From positions 1 to 14,053 of the forward strand of contig JAUWFP010000029.1 of the NCBI GenBank assembly GCA_030606845.1: DNA of 14,053 bases, read 5' to 3'. Origin of the DNA: Anaerolineales bacterium (GTDB lineage: Bacteria > Chloroflexota > Anaerolineae > Anaerolineales > E44-bin32). The notes under the pieces are model-generated. The model had not been told where the DNA came from. It ran no database searches and saw nothing but the letters and a program-made list of their open reading frames with translations. Of this stretch, positions 1 through 6,316 are shown in pieces; positions within the stretch are counted from its first letter, which is position 1, and each line of letters begins with the position of its first letter. The position numbers and the translations under genes were made by a program.

Positions 1-2349
1 ACGTACGCCAGTGAGTGCCATATACAGCGTTCGCGGTATCGGAGTCGCAGTGAGCGTCAGTACATCAACCTCGGTCCGCATGCGCTTAAGGAATTCCTTA
101 TGCGTGACGCCAAACCTCTGCTCTTCGTCGATGATGAGCAGTCCAAGGTCTTTAAATTGGACATCGGGTTGAAGAAGACGGTGGGTGCCGATCACCATAT
201 CGATCTCACCCGAGACCAGTCTCGTGATGATCTCAGCTGTCTCGCTTCGGCTCCGGAAACGGGATAGCATCTCAACCTTGATGGGAAAGGCGGCGAGCCG
301 GCGTCGGAATGTATTGAAATGCTGCTGCGCCAGCACGGTCGTCGGAACGAGCATAGCGGTTTGTTTGCCGTGCATCACCGCTTTGAACGCTGCACGCAAA
401 GCGACCTCTGTTTTTCCATAACCTACATCACCACAAATCAAGCGGTCCATCGGTTTGGGTTTTTCCATGTCGCTTTTTATGGCTTCGAGTGCTCGTATTT
501 GATCTTCAGTTTCCTGGTGAGCGAAAGACGCTTCCAATTCCTTTTGCCATGCTGTATCGGGGGGAAATGCCGTTCCGAGCACCGTTTGTCTTTCTGCGTA
601 GAGTTCGAGAAGATCGCGTGCGATTTGCTCGACCGCTTCTTTCGCTTTGCCTTTCGAGCGAGCCCACTCAGAGGAGCCGAGGCGGGACAAGGAAGGGGAT
701 GAGCTGTCTGCGCCAACATAGCGAGAGATGCGATCGGCTTGATGGACGGGTATGTAAAGTTGGTCACCATCGGCGTACTCAATGAGAAGGAACTCTCGTT
801 GGATTTCATCTAACCGGCGTTCGACAAGCCCTATGAATCTCCCGATTCCATAGTCGATATGCACGACATAGTTTCTATGCTGAAGATCGGCGAAAGACGC
901 CTCGGGAGCAGATGGTCGTGCGAGAGAGCGCCGGCGAGGGCGAGGTCGCGACCAGCCAAATAACTCTGCATCCGAAAGTAGGTGGAGGCGGTCACCTTGG
1001 ACCAGGTCTTGTATCCAGCCGCCGGAAAGAGGGCCCTGTATGAAGACTATCTCGCCGGGGTGAAGTTCTCCAGATATCTCTTGCCTGACTTCAGCGGTGT
1101 TATCGTACTCGCTCCATAACTCGCAAAGACGCTGCGCCTGCCGACTGACGATGACAACCGTTTCGTGATCCGTGCGTTTATCGCTCAGGTGCTTCAGGAT
1201 TGATTCGAGCTGTCCGCCGAAGCGCGGTCCTGGAGTGAATGAATTTGCAAGCGGGACAGCATGCAGGTCTGTCATCATGGCGTTCATTCCTAGATCCAGT
1301 GTGGTGTAGTTCTCGAGGCTCTCTTCGAGATCAGACAAAGTCAGATAGGGGAGTGGGAAATCTGAAGAAATCCGCCTTTCTACAACTGCCTCCTCACGCA
1401 TACTTAGAGCCTGCTGCTCGATATCTGCCACGGCATTCGTGAAAGCGATCTTATCGTCGAAAACAACCACGGTATTCTTTGGAAGAAAATTAGATATGCC
1501 GGAGGGGTGTGAATTCATCAGCGGTAAAAACAACTCCAGAGAATCTGTTAGAAAAAGATCATCTTCGCTGCCGATACCAGGAAATTGTTTCGACCACTTT
1601 TTATCGAACTCGCGCGGGAGACCCTCGCGTGCCGGTGTGACCCAGCACCAGGTTATTTCTTTGATCGTCCGCTGAGAGGCTGGGTTGAAGCAGCGGAGAG
1701 ATTCCACATCGTCTCCGAAAAATTCGAGGCGGATGGGGAACTCTTCCGCTGGGGGCCAGAGGTCGAGAATTCCGCCGCGGCGGCTGAACTGTCCGCGCTC
1801 GGTCACGATGCTGCTTTGCGCATAGCCATTATTCATAAGGAGGGAGAGAAGCTGATCGAAACGGAAAACCGCACCTTGCTTTACATAACGTGAGTTTGCC
1901 AAGAAAGTCCGTTTTGAGAGCGTGCGTGTCATCACGGCTCTAGGTGAGGCCAGAATCATCAGGCTTTGGCCAGGGATTTCTTCTTGTGGGCTGCCGGGTC
2001 CTTCACCATGAGTCAGGAAAGCGAGGGCAGAGGTACGCTCATTTCGGACGGTTTCACTCCAGGGAGACAGTTCATAAAAAAGAGGATTCGGATTTGGAAA
2101 ACGGTGAAGTTCTACGTTTGGGGCCCAATTCGGAATCTCTTCATGAAGTGTGAGCAAGCGATTCAATTGGGGAGCGATATATAAAACAGGTCGCTGAAGA
2201 TCTTCGTATAAAGCGCTGACCAGCATCGGTCGAACTGCTTTCGGAATCTCCAGAGCTTCGTCAGGAGATGTCTTTTCCAGAAGCTGATCCAAGAGTTGCT
2301 GATATGTTGATTGCCCCCGTAGAGGAGCTAAAAGGGCGGAGAGGTTCAT
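1..2349 (-). CDS. mfd: Transcription-repair coupling factor Mfd (C-terminus cut by window edge)
   Basis: Mfd is a DNA translocase that removes RNA polymerase stalled at lesions and recruits UvrA for repair. The 783 codons visible start at ATG 2349 and are still open at base 1. About 370 residues (rest of the motor and the regulatory C-terminal domain) should lie outside, judging by the usual length near 1,150. Visible parts are a UvrB-like N-terminal region with RRGGILDLWPP near residue 190, and the CarD-like RNA polymerase interaction domain with VVHIDYGIGRF around residue 497. The helicase motor follows, with Walker A GDVGYGKT at 640-647, the DEEQ box at 741-744 and TATPIPRT at 767-774. The start codon overlaps the pth stop as ATGA, so translation is probably coupled. 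No frameshift was seen. The ribosome-binding site is weak, consistent with coupling. Confidence 0.96.
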   Translation of the reverse strand, partial: MNLSALLAPLRGQSTYQQLLDQLLEKTSPDEALEIPKAVRPMLVSALYEDLQRPVLYIAPQLNRLLTLHEEIPNWAPNVELHRFPNPNPLFYELSPWSETVRNERTSALAFLTHGEGPGSPQEEIPGQSLMILASPRAVMTRTLSKRTFLANSRYVKQGAVFRFDQLLSLLMNNGYAQSSIVTERGQFSRRGGILDLWPPAEEFPIRLEFFGDDVESLRCFNPASQRTIKEITWCWVTPAREGLPREFDKKWSKQFPGIGSEDDLFLTDSLELFLPLMNSHPSGISNFLPKNTVVVFDDKIAFTNAVADIEQQALSMREEAVVERRISSDFPLPYLTLSDLEESLENYTTLDLGMNAMMTDLHAVPLANSFTPGPRFGGQLESILKHLSDKRTDHETVVIVSRQAQRLCELWSEYDNTAEVRQEISGELHPGEIVFIQGPLSGGWIQDLVQGDRLHLLSDAELFGWSRPRPRRRSLARPSAPEASFADLQHRNYVVHIDYGIGRFIGLVERRLDEIQREFLLIEYADGDQLYIPVHQADRISRYVGADSSSPSLSRLGSSEWARSKGKAKEAVEQIARDLLELYAERQTVLGTAFPPDTAWQKELEASFAHQETEDQIRALEAIKSDMEKPKPMDRLICGDVGYGKTEVALRAAFKAVMHGKQTAMLVPTTVLAQQHFNTFRRRLAAFPIKVEMLSRFRSRSETAEIITRLVSGEIDMVIGTHRLLQPDVQFKDLGLLIIDEEQRFGVTHKEFLKRMRTEVDVLTLTATPIPRTLYMALTGVR

Positions 2350-2939
2350 TTATCAGCAGGTTTGGGATTGCAGGAGTTCATCGCCGCCTCGATCCCATTG
2401 AAGAGCAGCGTATGGATGCAGTCCGAGCTGCGTTGGAGAGTCATTTCAACAAATTCGGCGTCTTCGGCGAGGAAATCTTGAAGGACGAAAGCGGCGGGAT
2501 CCATCTTCCCTGCCGGTCGACCGATGCCGATTCGCATGCGCTGGATTTGATTTGACTGCATGGCGGCGATAATGGAAGCCATACCTTTGTGCCCGCCGGA
2601 GCCGCCTTCGGGGCGGATGCGAACGGTCCCGAGCGGCAGGTCGAGATCGTCGTAGATCACGATTAGATTTGAAGGCGGGATGCGATAATAGCGGGCTAGT
2701 GAAGCGACAGACCGGCCGACAAGATTCATGAAGGTTTGAGGTTTCACCAGGTAGATCTTTTCTCCATCTACCCGTCCGTCAGCGATCAGCGCTTCGGATT
2801 GCATGCGCGAAATCGTAAGACCCCATCTGTGTGCGAGATGGTCAATCAGCATAAAGCCGATGTTATGCCGGTTCTGTCGGAATTCTCGGCCCGGATTGCC
2901 CAGGCCTGCGAGGAGGTATGGTCCTTGGTGTTCTGACAT
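2346..2939 (-). CDS. pth: Peptidyl-tRNA hydrolase
   Basis: This cytosolic enzyme cleaves the ester bond of peptidyl-tRNAs dropped by ribosomes and so recycles tRNA. The 197-residue product has the family signature throughout: LLAGLGNPG at the N-terminus, then NRHNIGF with the catalytic His, KPQTFMN, the IYDDLDLPLG block with the catalytic Asp, and GGSGGHKG. Length matches the family (about 185-200). The same frame is open upstream to 3167, but those extra 76 residues overlap the preceding gene and resemble no Pth N-terminus. The ATG at 2939, just before SEHQGPYLLAGLGNPG, is therefore the start. It lies 4 nt after the stop of the membrane protein gene and overlaps mfd by 4 nt. The pairing of pth and mfd is common in bacteria. 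Confidence 0.96.
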   Translation of the reverse strand: MSEHQGPYLLAGLGNPGREFRQNRHNIGFMLIDHLAHRWGLTISRMQSEALIADGRVDGEKIYLVKPQTFMNLVGRSVASLARYYRIPPSNLIVIYDDLDLPLGTVRIRPEGGSGGHKGMASIIAAMQSNQIQRMRIGIGRPAGKMDPAAFVLQDFLAEDAEFVEMTLQRSSDCIHTLLFNGIEAAMNSCNPKPADK

Positions 2940-2943
2940 CCTT

Positions 2944-3621
2944 CTACCTACGTTTCTTGCGATTAGCATTACGGAGCATCTGTCGCATTCGCAGAACAGC
3001 CCATCGCTCCTGGGATCGCCTGCGGATAAAGAGGTAAATACCGAGTGCGAGCAGGACGACCGCACCGGCGATAATTCCCCCTGTGAAGGTTCGCAGCACT
3101 GTAGATGGGTTTGATTCACCTGGAAACGGCAGCGGAGTGGGGCGCGGGGTCCGCGTAGGCAGAGCAATCGTTGGCGTTACTGTGACCCTGTCAGGCTGAG
3201 GAGTGACCGTCTCAATCGCTGTGCTGTTACGAATGCGGAGCCCTTCAACGAATGACTCGAGTACGATGTTATTGCTGAGATGTACACGCAAGCGCAGTGT
3301 GTAGAAGCCGTCGGTGATACCGGTTGTGTCCCAGAGCCCCAATCTACTGTCCGTGACGGCCGTGTGAACAGGATCACCGATTAGGAACCAGGTCCCGGTT
3401 GGGTTATCTGAGTGGGAGAAGGAGAGATCATAGGAAAAGAAGGATGGGTGAGATGCCGACCCCTCGATCGTCACCACGCCATCAATGGCTTCCCCGCCAA
3501 GAGGCTCACGGATGTTCGCGTACCCTGGCGCCTGGGCTGCGGCCTGGTTAACAATGCACACAAATCCGAGCATCGTGAAGCAGAGAATATTAAGCAGCCG
3601 TATGGCCTTCGAAAACCCCAT
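2944..3621 (-). CDS. Secreted membrane-anchored protein with Ig-like domain, unknown function
   Basis: The 225-residue product starts with a signal peptide: basic SKAIR, a hydrophobic stretch to about residue 25, and a likely cut after AAAQA near residue 31. It continues as a beta-rich ectodomain of about 110 residues (IREPLGGEAIDGVVTIEGSA, later GFYTLRLRV) that resembles Ig-like or fibronectin-like folds. A Thr/Pro linker follows (TPTIALPTRTPRPTPLPFPG), then one transmembrane helix (GGIIAGAVVLLALGIYLFI) and a very basic cytoplasmic tail ending RKKRR. The frame is open to 3732, but the extension reads through the promoter and the palindromic repeat. ATG 3621 has AGGTG 5 nt upstream and a promoter ending about 28 nt away. 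It heads the operon with pth and mfd. The role is unknown; an extracytoplasmic scaffold or binding protein is only a guess. Confidence 0.85.
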   Translation of the reverse strand: MGFSKAIRLLNILCFTMLGFVCIVNQAAAQAPGYANIREPLGGEAIDGVVTIEGSASHPSFFSYDLSFSHSDNPTGTWFLIGDPVHTAVTDSRLGLWDTTGITDGFYTLRLRVHLSNNIVLESFVEGLRIRNSTAIETVTPQPDRVTVTPTIALPTRTPRPTPLPFPGESNPSTVLRTFTGGIIAGAVVLLALGIYLFIRRRSQERWAVLRMRQMLRNANRKKRR

Positions 3622-3649
3622 TTCTACACCTGGAAGAGACCAATCTGTG

Positions 3650-3678
3650 AGTCTATCATGGCCCCTGTGTCGGGTCAA
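3650..3678 (-). promoter_or_regulatory. Sigma-70-type promoter of the membrane protein-pth-mfd operon
   Basis: Reading the minus strand, -35 TTGACC (3678-3673) and -10 TAGACT (3655-3650) are separated by exactly 17 nt, with an extended TG before the -10. The predicted start site is near 3643, which gives a 5' leader of about 22 nt and supports ATG 3621 as the first codon of the operon. Confidence 0.65.
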
Positions 3679-3713
3679 ACAGACAGGTTTCTCCAGACTT
3701 CCTGCAGGAATTA

Positions 3714-3746
3714 AACCTCCCGCAGGTTTCAAACCTGCGGGAGGTT
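3714..3746. repeat. REP palindrome, type A, copy 1
   Basis: Perfect inverted repeat: 16-nt arm AACCTCCCGCAGGTTT, a single C, then the exact reverse complement. It lies about 35 nt upstream of the operon promoter at 3650-3678. A small separate palindrome (TTCCTGCAGGAA, about 3699-3710) abuts it. Confidence 0.93.
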
Positions 3747-3857
3747 AGAAAAATTATCACGAAACTTTGCTAGTGTTTATCGTTTCTGTCTGTGTTCGAT
3801 CAGCCCAATCATACACTTGCGTGGGTATCTTTCAGTTGGTGGGTTCCTGTATTTTTA
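3747..3857. repeat. Spacer of left A-B unit, homologous to 4558-4711
   Basis: This AT-richer stretch holds no gene. It aligns with the spacer of the right unit over about 90 nt. The best-conserved parts are CTGTCTG, GATCAGC, CAATCATACAC and GGTGGG, in the same order and spacing. The resemblance shows that the whole A-spacer-B block, not only the hairpins, was duplicated. Confidence 0.75.
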
Positions 3858-3890
3858 ACCTCCCGCAGGATAAAAAAACCTGCGGGAGGT
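3858..3890. repeat. REP palindrome, type B, copy 1
   Basis: Arms ACCTCCCGCAGG and CCTGCGGGAGGT (12 bp perfect) enclose the asymmetric loop ATAAAAAAA. Total length is 33 nt, the same as type A. It begins 24 nt past the RAYT stop codon on the transcribed strand and could also end that transcript. Confidence 0.92.
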
Positions 3891-3914
3891 GGAGAATACC
3901 TACGGAAAGTTCGG

Positions 3915-4493
3915 TTAATCCCAGACGTAATTCGCGAGAGAATCCGGATCTTGTTTCCCTTCGCGGTCATCAGCAACAAACTGTTCGTACTCCTTGGGTG
4001 TTGGGAAATATGAACGGAGGAATTCATCGTCCTTTAAATCCCCGGCTTTCACGCCAACGCACTCCATATAATTTGAGTATGGCCAATCTTGGGCATGTGG
4101 CACGAGATTTGCTTTCACCGGGTTCAGGTGAATGTATCTGCATAGGTGGATCAGGTACTCCTCGCGGTCTATCCGTACGTGATGGAAGCGCCCCTCAAAA
4201 AGCGGACCCTTGCGCCCCTGTTGACGGTTTACAGCCTGCACGTAAGCGTTGAATAAGACATTTATGAATTTAGATAAGCTTTGGTCTGAGTCTTGTCTGA
4301 GTAAGAAGTGATAGTGGTTGGGCATAAGGCAGAGTGCGATTACGGCAGCGCCGTATGGCCGGTGGTAGCGGTTAATGAGGTTTAGACAGTGTTCGTAGTT
4401 CGCAGGGTTGAAGAATATCAACCCTTTTCCCACTCCCCGGTTGTAGATGTGGTAATAATGATTGCGGGCGAATTCATTGCTTCGATAGGGCAT
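3915..4493 (-). CDS. REP-associated tyrosine transposase (RAYT, Y1/HUH family)
   Basis: The 192-residue protein belongs to the Y1 (IS200-like) single-strand transposases, in the RAYT branch that processes REP palindromes. The HUH metal site is H60-Y61-H62 in LCLMPNHYHFLL. The likely nucleophile is Y120 in YIHLNPVKANL, with N124 in the place of the metal-binding Gln of IS200/IS605 enzymes. The usual block GPLFEGRF is at 96-103. No frameshift or internal stop is present and the protein is full-length for the family, so it may be active. ATG 4493 has a strong ribosome-binding site (AAGAAGGGGG, 7 nt upstream). It is transcribed away from the plus-strand rplY operon. Matching palindromes lie immediately on both sides, and no accessory TnpB or other gene accompanies it. 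Confidence 0.9.
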   Translation of the reverse strand: MPYRSNEFARNHYYHIYNRGVGKGLIFFNPANYEHCLNLINRYHRPYGAAVIALCLMPNHYHFLLRQDSDQSLSKFINVLFNAYVQAVNRQQGRKGPLFEGRFHHVRIDREEYLIHLCRYIHLNPVKANLVPHAQDWPYSNYMECVGVKAGDLKDDEFLRSYFPTPKEYEQFVADDREGKQDPDSLANYVWD

Positions 4494-4525
4494 CGATTAA
4501 CCCCCTTCTTGAGTTTTTCGCTTAT

Positions 4526-4556
4526 ACCTCCCGCAGGTTTCAAACCTGCGGGAGGT
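4526..4556. repeat. REP palindrome, type A, copy 2
   Basis: Arm ACCTCCCGCAGGTTT, a central C, then the exact reverse complement (15 bp perfect). It is identical to copy 1 except for the outermost base. It lies about 33 nt upstream of the RAYT start codon, so it falls in the transposase 5' region and could influence its expression. Confidence 0.93.
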
Positions 4557-4711
4557 TGGTTGAGTTTAATGTCACGCGACCTTGTTAATATTTGTGGTCT
4601 GTCTGCGTTGGATCAGCTCAATCATACACCTATACATATGACTTCCAGTCGGTGGGCTTGAATAAATGGCTTTTCTTCGTGCTTTTGTTGTCAGTGGGCC
4701 ATCTTCATTTA
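4557..4711. repeat. Spacer of right A-B unit, homologous to 3747-3857
   Basis: This is the second copy of the spacer. It matches the left spacer up to the GGTGGG block near 4655, then carries about 40 additional bases absent from the left unit. No credible gene lies in it; open frames crossing it read through palindromes on both sides. Confidence 0.72.
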
Positions 4712-4744
4712 ACCTCCCGCAGGATAAAAAAACCTGCGGGAGGT
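4712..4744. repeat. REP palindrome, type B, copy 2
   Basis: 12-bp perfect arms ACCTCCCGCAGG / CCTGCGGGAGGT around the loop ATAAAAAAA. It is identical to the type B copy at 3858-3890, including the asymmetric loop and its orientation. Confidence 0.92.
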
Positions 4745-4750
4745 CCGAAA

Positions 4751-4763
4751 GCAGCGGGAGGTT
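4751..4763. repeat. Half REP remnant
   Basis: GCAGCGGGAGGTT, six bases after copy 4, resembles one arm of the palindrome (CTGCGGGAGGTT) with one change. It has no partner arm and is probably a decayed or partial copy. The rest of 4764-4823 shows nothing I can name. Confidence 0.4.
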
Positions 4764-4823
4764 TGTGAGGCTTCCTCCACGATTGAGATTCCATGCGAAA
4801 GACTTTGGTCGGAAAGACAAACG

Positions 4824-4853
4824 TTGACGGAACGAATGTGAATCAGGTAAAAT
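4824..4853 (+). promoter_or_regulatory. Sigma-70-type promoter for the 4906 gene and rplY
   Basis: -35 TTGACG (4824-4829) and -10 TAAAAT (4848-4853) are 18 nt apart. The predicted start near 4860 leaves a leader of about 45 nt containing an 8-T run and the ribosome-binding site of the first gene. It is the only good promoter seen upstream of the plus-strand operon. Confidence 0.65.
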
Positions 4854-4905
4854 TTCATCTGGACGGTTAGGTGGAGTCTCTTTTTTTTGTTCAGGTAAAG
4901 GTGAA

Positions 4906-5388
4906 ATGATGACAACAGATGAAAAGCCAGGAAGCAATGATATACAAGCTGAGATCATCCATCTTGATGGCGGGGTGATCCAGAATGTCGAAGCCGATAC
5001 AGTCCGCATTGAACAAGGCGGTGCTAATCAGGTGATCGCCAAGAATGTCGAGTTGAATAAGGGGGGCGCTCTTACGATCCAAGGAGATGTCGTCGGCTTG
5101 CAGCAGGGAGCAGCGTTTATTACGCGCAGTGCGAAGAGCACCAGCGAAGAGAGCACAGTGGGCGCTGTTATTTCGGAGCACGCTGTCCTGCAAGACTCAA
5201 GAGTTGGCATAACGATTGCACGAAAAGCAGAGCTAAACAATAGCTCATCGATCATCCTGCTAGCCCAGGAAGTCGAAGGTAATGTGGAGACAATACTCGA
5301 CACTCGCGGTGCACTTCTAGCAGGTCTTGTCTCAGGCATCGCAGTGGGTCTTGTATTGTTAGTTGGCAATCTGCTGAGGCGAGATTAA
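4906..5388 (+). CDS. Unknown repetitive (beta-solenoid-like) protein with C-terminal membrane anchor
   Basis: I do not recognise this 160-residue protein. Residues from about 15 to 130 show a loose repeat of short beta strands and turns rich in V, I, G, N and Q (LDGGVIQNVEADTVRIEQGG, then VIAKNVELNKGGALTIQGDV). This looks like a right-handed beta-solenoid of the bactofilin kind, though no family signature is clear. The C-terminus is one transmembrane helix (LLAGLVSGIAVGLVLLVGNLL) followed by RRD, with no signal peptide. It is therefore probably a tail-anchored protein with the solenoid in the cytoplasm. The start is ATG 4906, or the adjacent ATG 4909, after AAAGGTG. It is first in the operon with rplY, 75 nt ahead. 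Confidence 0.82.
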   Translation: MMTTDEKPGSNDIQAEIIHLDGGVIQNVEADTVRIEQGGANQVIAKNVELNKGGALTIQGDVVGLQQGAAFITRSAKSTSEESTVGAVISEHAVLQDSRVGITIARKAELNNSSSIILLAQEVEGNVETILDTRGALLAGLVSGIAVGLVLLVGNLLRRD

Positions 5389-5414
5389 CTTATTCGAAAG
5401 CCGGTCCACCAGAT

Positions 5415-5450
5415 GGAACGAAGGTAACCCGAGAGGGTGAGAGGCGTTCC
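5415..5450 (+). promoter_or_regulatory. Candidate L25 autoregulatory leader mimicking 5S rRNA loop E
   Basis: The hairpin has a 6-bp lower stem GGAACG (5415-5420) / CGTTCC (5445-5450) and a symmetric 6x6 internal loop AAGGUA (5421-5426) / GAGAGG (5439-5444). The upper stem is ACCC / GGGU, closed by the GNRA tetraloop GAGA (5431-5434). In E. coli 5S rRNA, loop E is AUGGUA (73-78) opposite GAGAGU (98-103). Strand order, size and the whole half next to the upper stem (G-A, G-G, U-A, A-G pairs) coincide. L25 proteins bind loop E. The hairpin ends directly against the rplY Shine-Dalgarno GAAGGG (5451-5456), so bound L25 would block initiation. The function is inferred; the structure is read directly. 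Confidence 0.68.
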
Positions 5451-5463
5451 GAAGGGAAAAATC

Positions 5464-6123
5464 ATGGAAGCTGTAACATTAGACGCAAACGAAAGAAAAA
5501 CGATTGGGAAGCAAGTGAAAGCCTTGCGCAGACAGGGTATTCTGCCAGCCGTGATGTACGGCGTAGGTATTGAACCCCTTCCAATTGAGTTAGATGAAAA
5601 AGTTTCATCACGCGTTCTAGCGAACGTAGGTGGGTCTACACTTATCGACCTGACAGTAGGCGAAGATACGCACAAAGTCTTGGTGCGCGAGTTCCAGCGC
5701 GATGTGATCCGTCGAGATATCTTGCACGTGGATTTCTTGGTGGTAGCCATGGATGTTGTCATTAGCGCTGTCGTTCCCGTTGTGTTGGTCGGGGAAGCCC
5801 CGGCAATGGAAGAACTTGGTGGCATCATCGTATCCGGGCTTAACGAAATCGAGGTAGAAGCCCTGCCGGCAGATTTGCCGGAACAAGTGACCGCGGATAT
5901 CGGGGTGCTTGTCTCGATGAATGATGTCATCACGGCTGGTGATCTTGCCTTGGGGGAGAAGGTGACATTGGTCACTGATCCCGGCGAAACGATCGCCAAT
6001 GTCATCGCCCAGATGGCTGAGGAAGTAATCGAAGAGGAAGAAGTCGATGAGCTCGAAGAAGGCGTCGAAGCCGAATTGGGCGAAGAAGAAGAAGGGGCGG
6101 AAGAATCCCCCGAAGAGGAGTAA
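5464..6123 (+). CDS. rplY: 50S ribosomal protein L25 (CTC/TL5 type)
   Basis: L25 binds 5S rRNA at loop E in the central protuberance of the large subunit. The 219-residue product is the long, two-domain form. The 5S-binding N-terminal domain covers about residues 1-90 (LDANERKTIGKQVKALRRQG, then ILPAVMYG). The TL5/CTC beta domain follows to about 185 (DILHVDFLVV, then VEVEALPADLPEQV and AGDLALGEKV). Last comes a roughly 30-residue tail that is almost all Glu and Asp. ATG 5464 has GAAGGG 7 nt upstream. A GTG in the same frame at 5437 lies inside the hairpin leader and has no ribosome-binding site, so it was not chosen. The gene follows the unknown protein in one operon and ends at a clear terminator. 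Feedback control by L25 on its leader is likely. Confidence 0.95.
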   Translation: MEAVTLDANERKTIGKQVKALRRQGILPAVMYGVGIEPLPIELDEKVSSRVLANVGGSTLIDLTVGEDTHKVLVREFQRDVIRRDILHVDFLVVAMDVVISAVVPVVLVGEAPAMEELGGIIVSGLNEIEVEALPADLPEQVTADIGVLVSMNDVITAGDLALGEKVTLVTDPGETIANVIAQMAEEVIEEEEVDELEEGVEAELGEEEEGAEESPEEE

Positions 6124-6159
6124 GGATAAGGTTAATTCCTAATCCCGGACCGGATGTTC

Positions 6160-6190
6160 AAGGAGCATGGCGAGAAGGCCATGCTCCTTT
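6160..6190 (+). terminator. Intrinsic terminator of the rplY operon
   Basis: A perfect 12-bp stem AAGGAGCATGGC (6160-6171) / GCCATGCTCCTT (6178-6189) has a 6-nt loop GAGAAG and is followed by TACTTAAATTT. The T run is imperfect, but the stem is strong and sits 37 nt past the rplY stop codon. Confidence 0.85.
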
Positions 6191-6216
6191 ACTTAAATTT
6201 ATGACCCTAGATCAAT

Positions 6217-6251
6217 AACCTCCCGCAGGTTCAAAACCTGCGGGGGGGGTT
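6217..6251. repeat. REP palindrome, solo copy, between convergent genes
   Basis: The left arm AACCTCCCGCAGGTT is intact, with loop CAA. The right arm reads AACCTGC, eight G, then TT instead of GCGGGAGGTT, two bases longer, so the end of the stem is degraded. It lies between the rplY terminator and the end of the Nudix gene. There is no RAYT or B partner nearby. Confidence 0.9.
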
Positions 6252-6316
6252 ATCGCAAGGAATGAATCCTCAGTCATCAGAGGGGAACCTAGAGTATGTA
6301 GTCTGGAGCGAAACCT

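Larger units (their letters stand above)
3714..4744. mobile_element. REP-RAYT locus: transposase gene between two direct composite repeat units
   Basis: A RAYT-type HUH transposase gene (3915-4493) is flanked on both sides by a unit of palindrome A, spacer and palindrome B. The left unit is 3714-3890 (177 nt) and the right one about 4525-4744 (220 nt). Both have the same A-then-B order on the plus strand, and the spacers are recognisably homologous. In proteobacteria, REP palindromes are known to be the substrates of their cognate RAYT. Here the physical association and the matching extra copies elsewhere in the window argue for the same relationship. No target-site duplication was found, as expected for single-strand HUH transposition. 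Confidence 0.7.

Noticed and set aside
2940..3167. N-terminal extension of pth (76 extra residues in frame)
   Set aside because: It overlaps the upstream membrane protein gene, is Cys-rich and unlike any Pth N-terminus. ATG 2939 fits the family exactly.
3622..3732. 37-residue extension of the membrane protein into the palindrome
   Set aside because: It translates the promoter and REP repeat and would hide the signal peptide. ATG 3621 has a ribosome-binding site and a promoter at the right distance.
3767..4252. Plus-strand open frame of 161 codons
   Set aside because: It lies antisense to RAYT and across a REP palindrome, and the translation resembles no protein.
3714..4744. CRISPR array suggested by repeated 33-nt palindromes
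   Set aside because: Only four copies, with unequal spacers that are homologous to each other, a transposase gene in the middle and no cas genes. REP elements explain it.
4572..5009. Minus-strand open frame of 145 codons
   Set aside because: It crosses REP copies, a spacer, the rplY operon promoter and the start of the 4906 gene. It has no protein-like features.
5437..5463. Earlier GTG start for rplY
   Set aside because: It lies in the upper stem of the leader hairpin, lacks a Shine-Dalgarno sequence and adds residues not seen at L25 N-termini.
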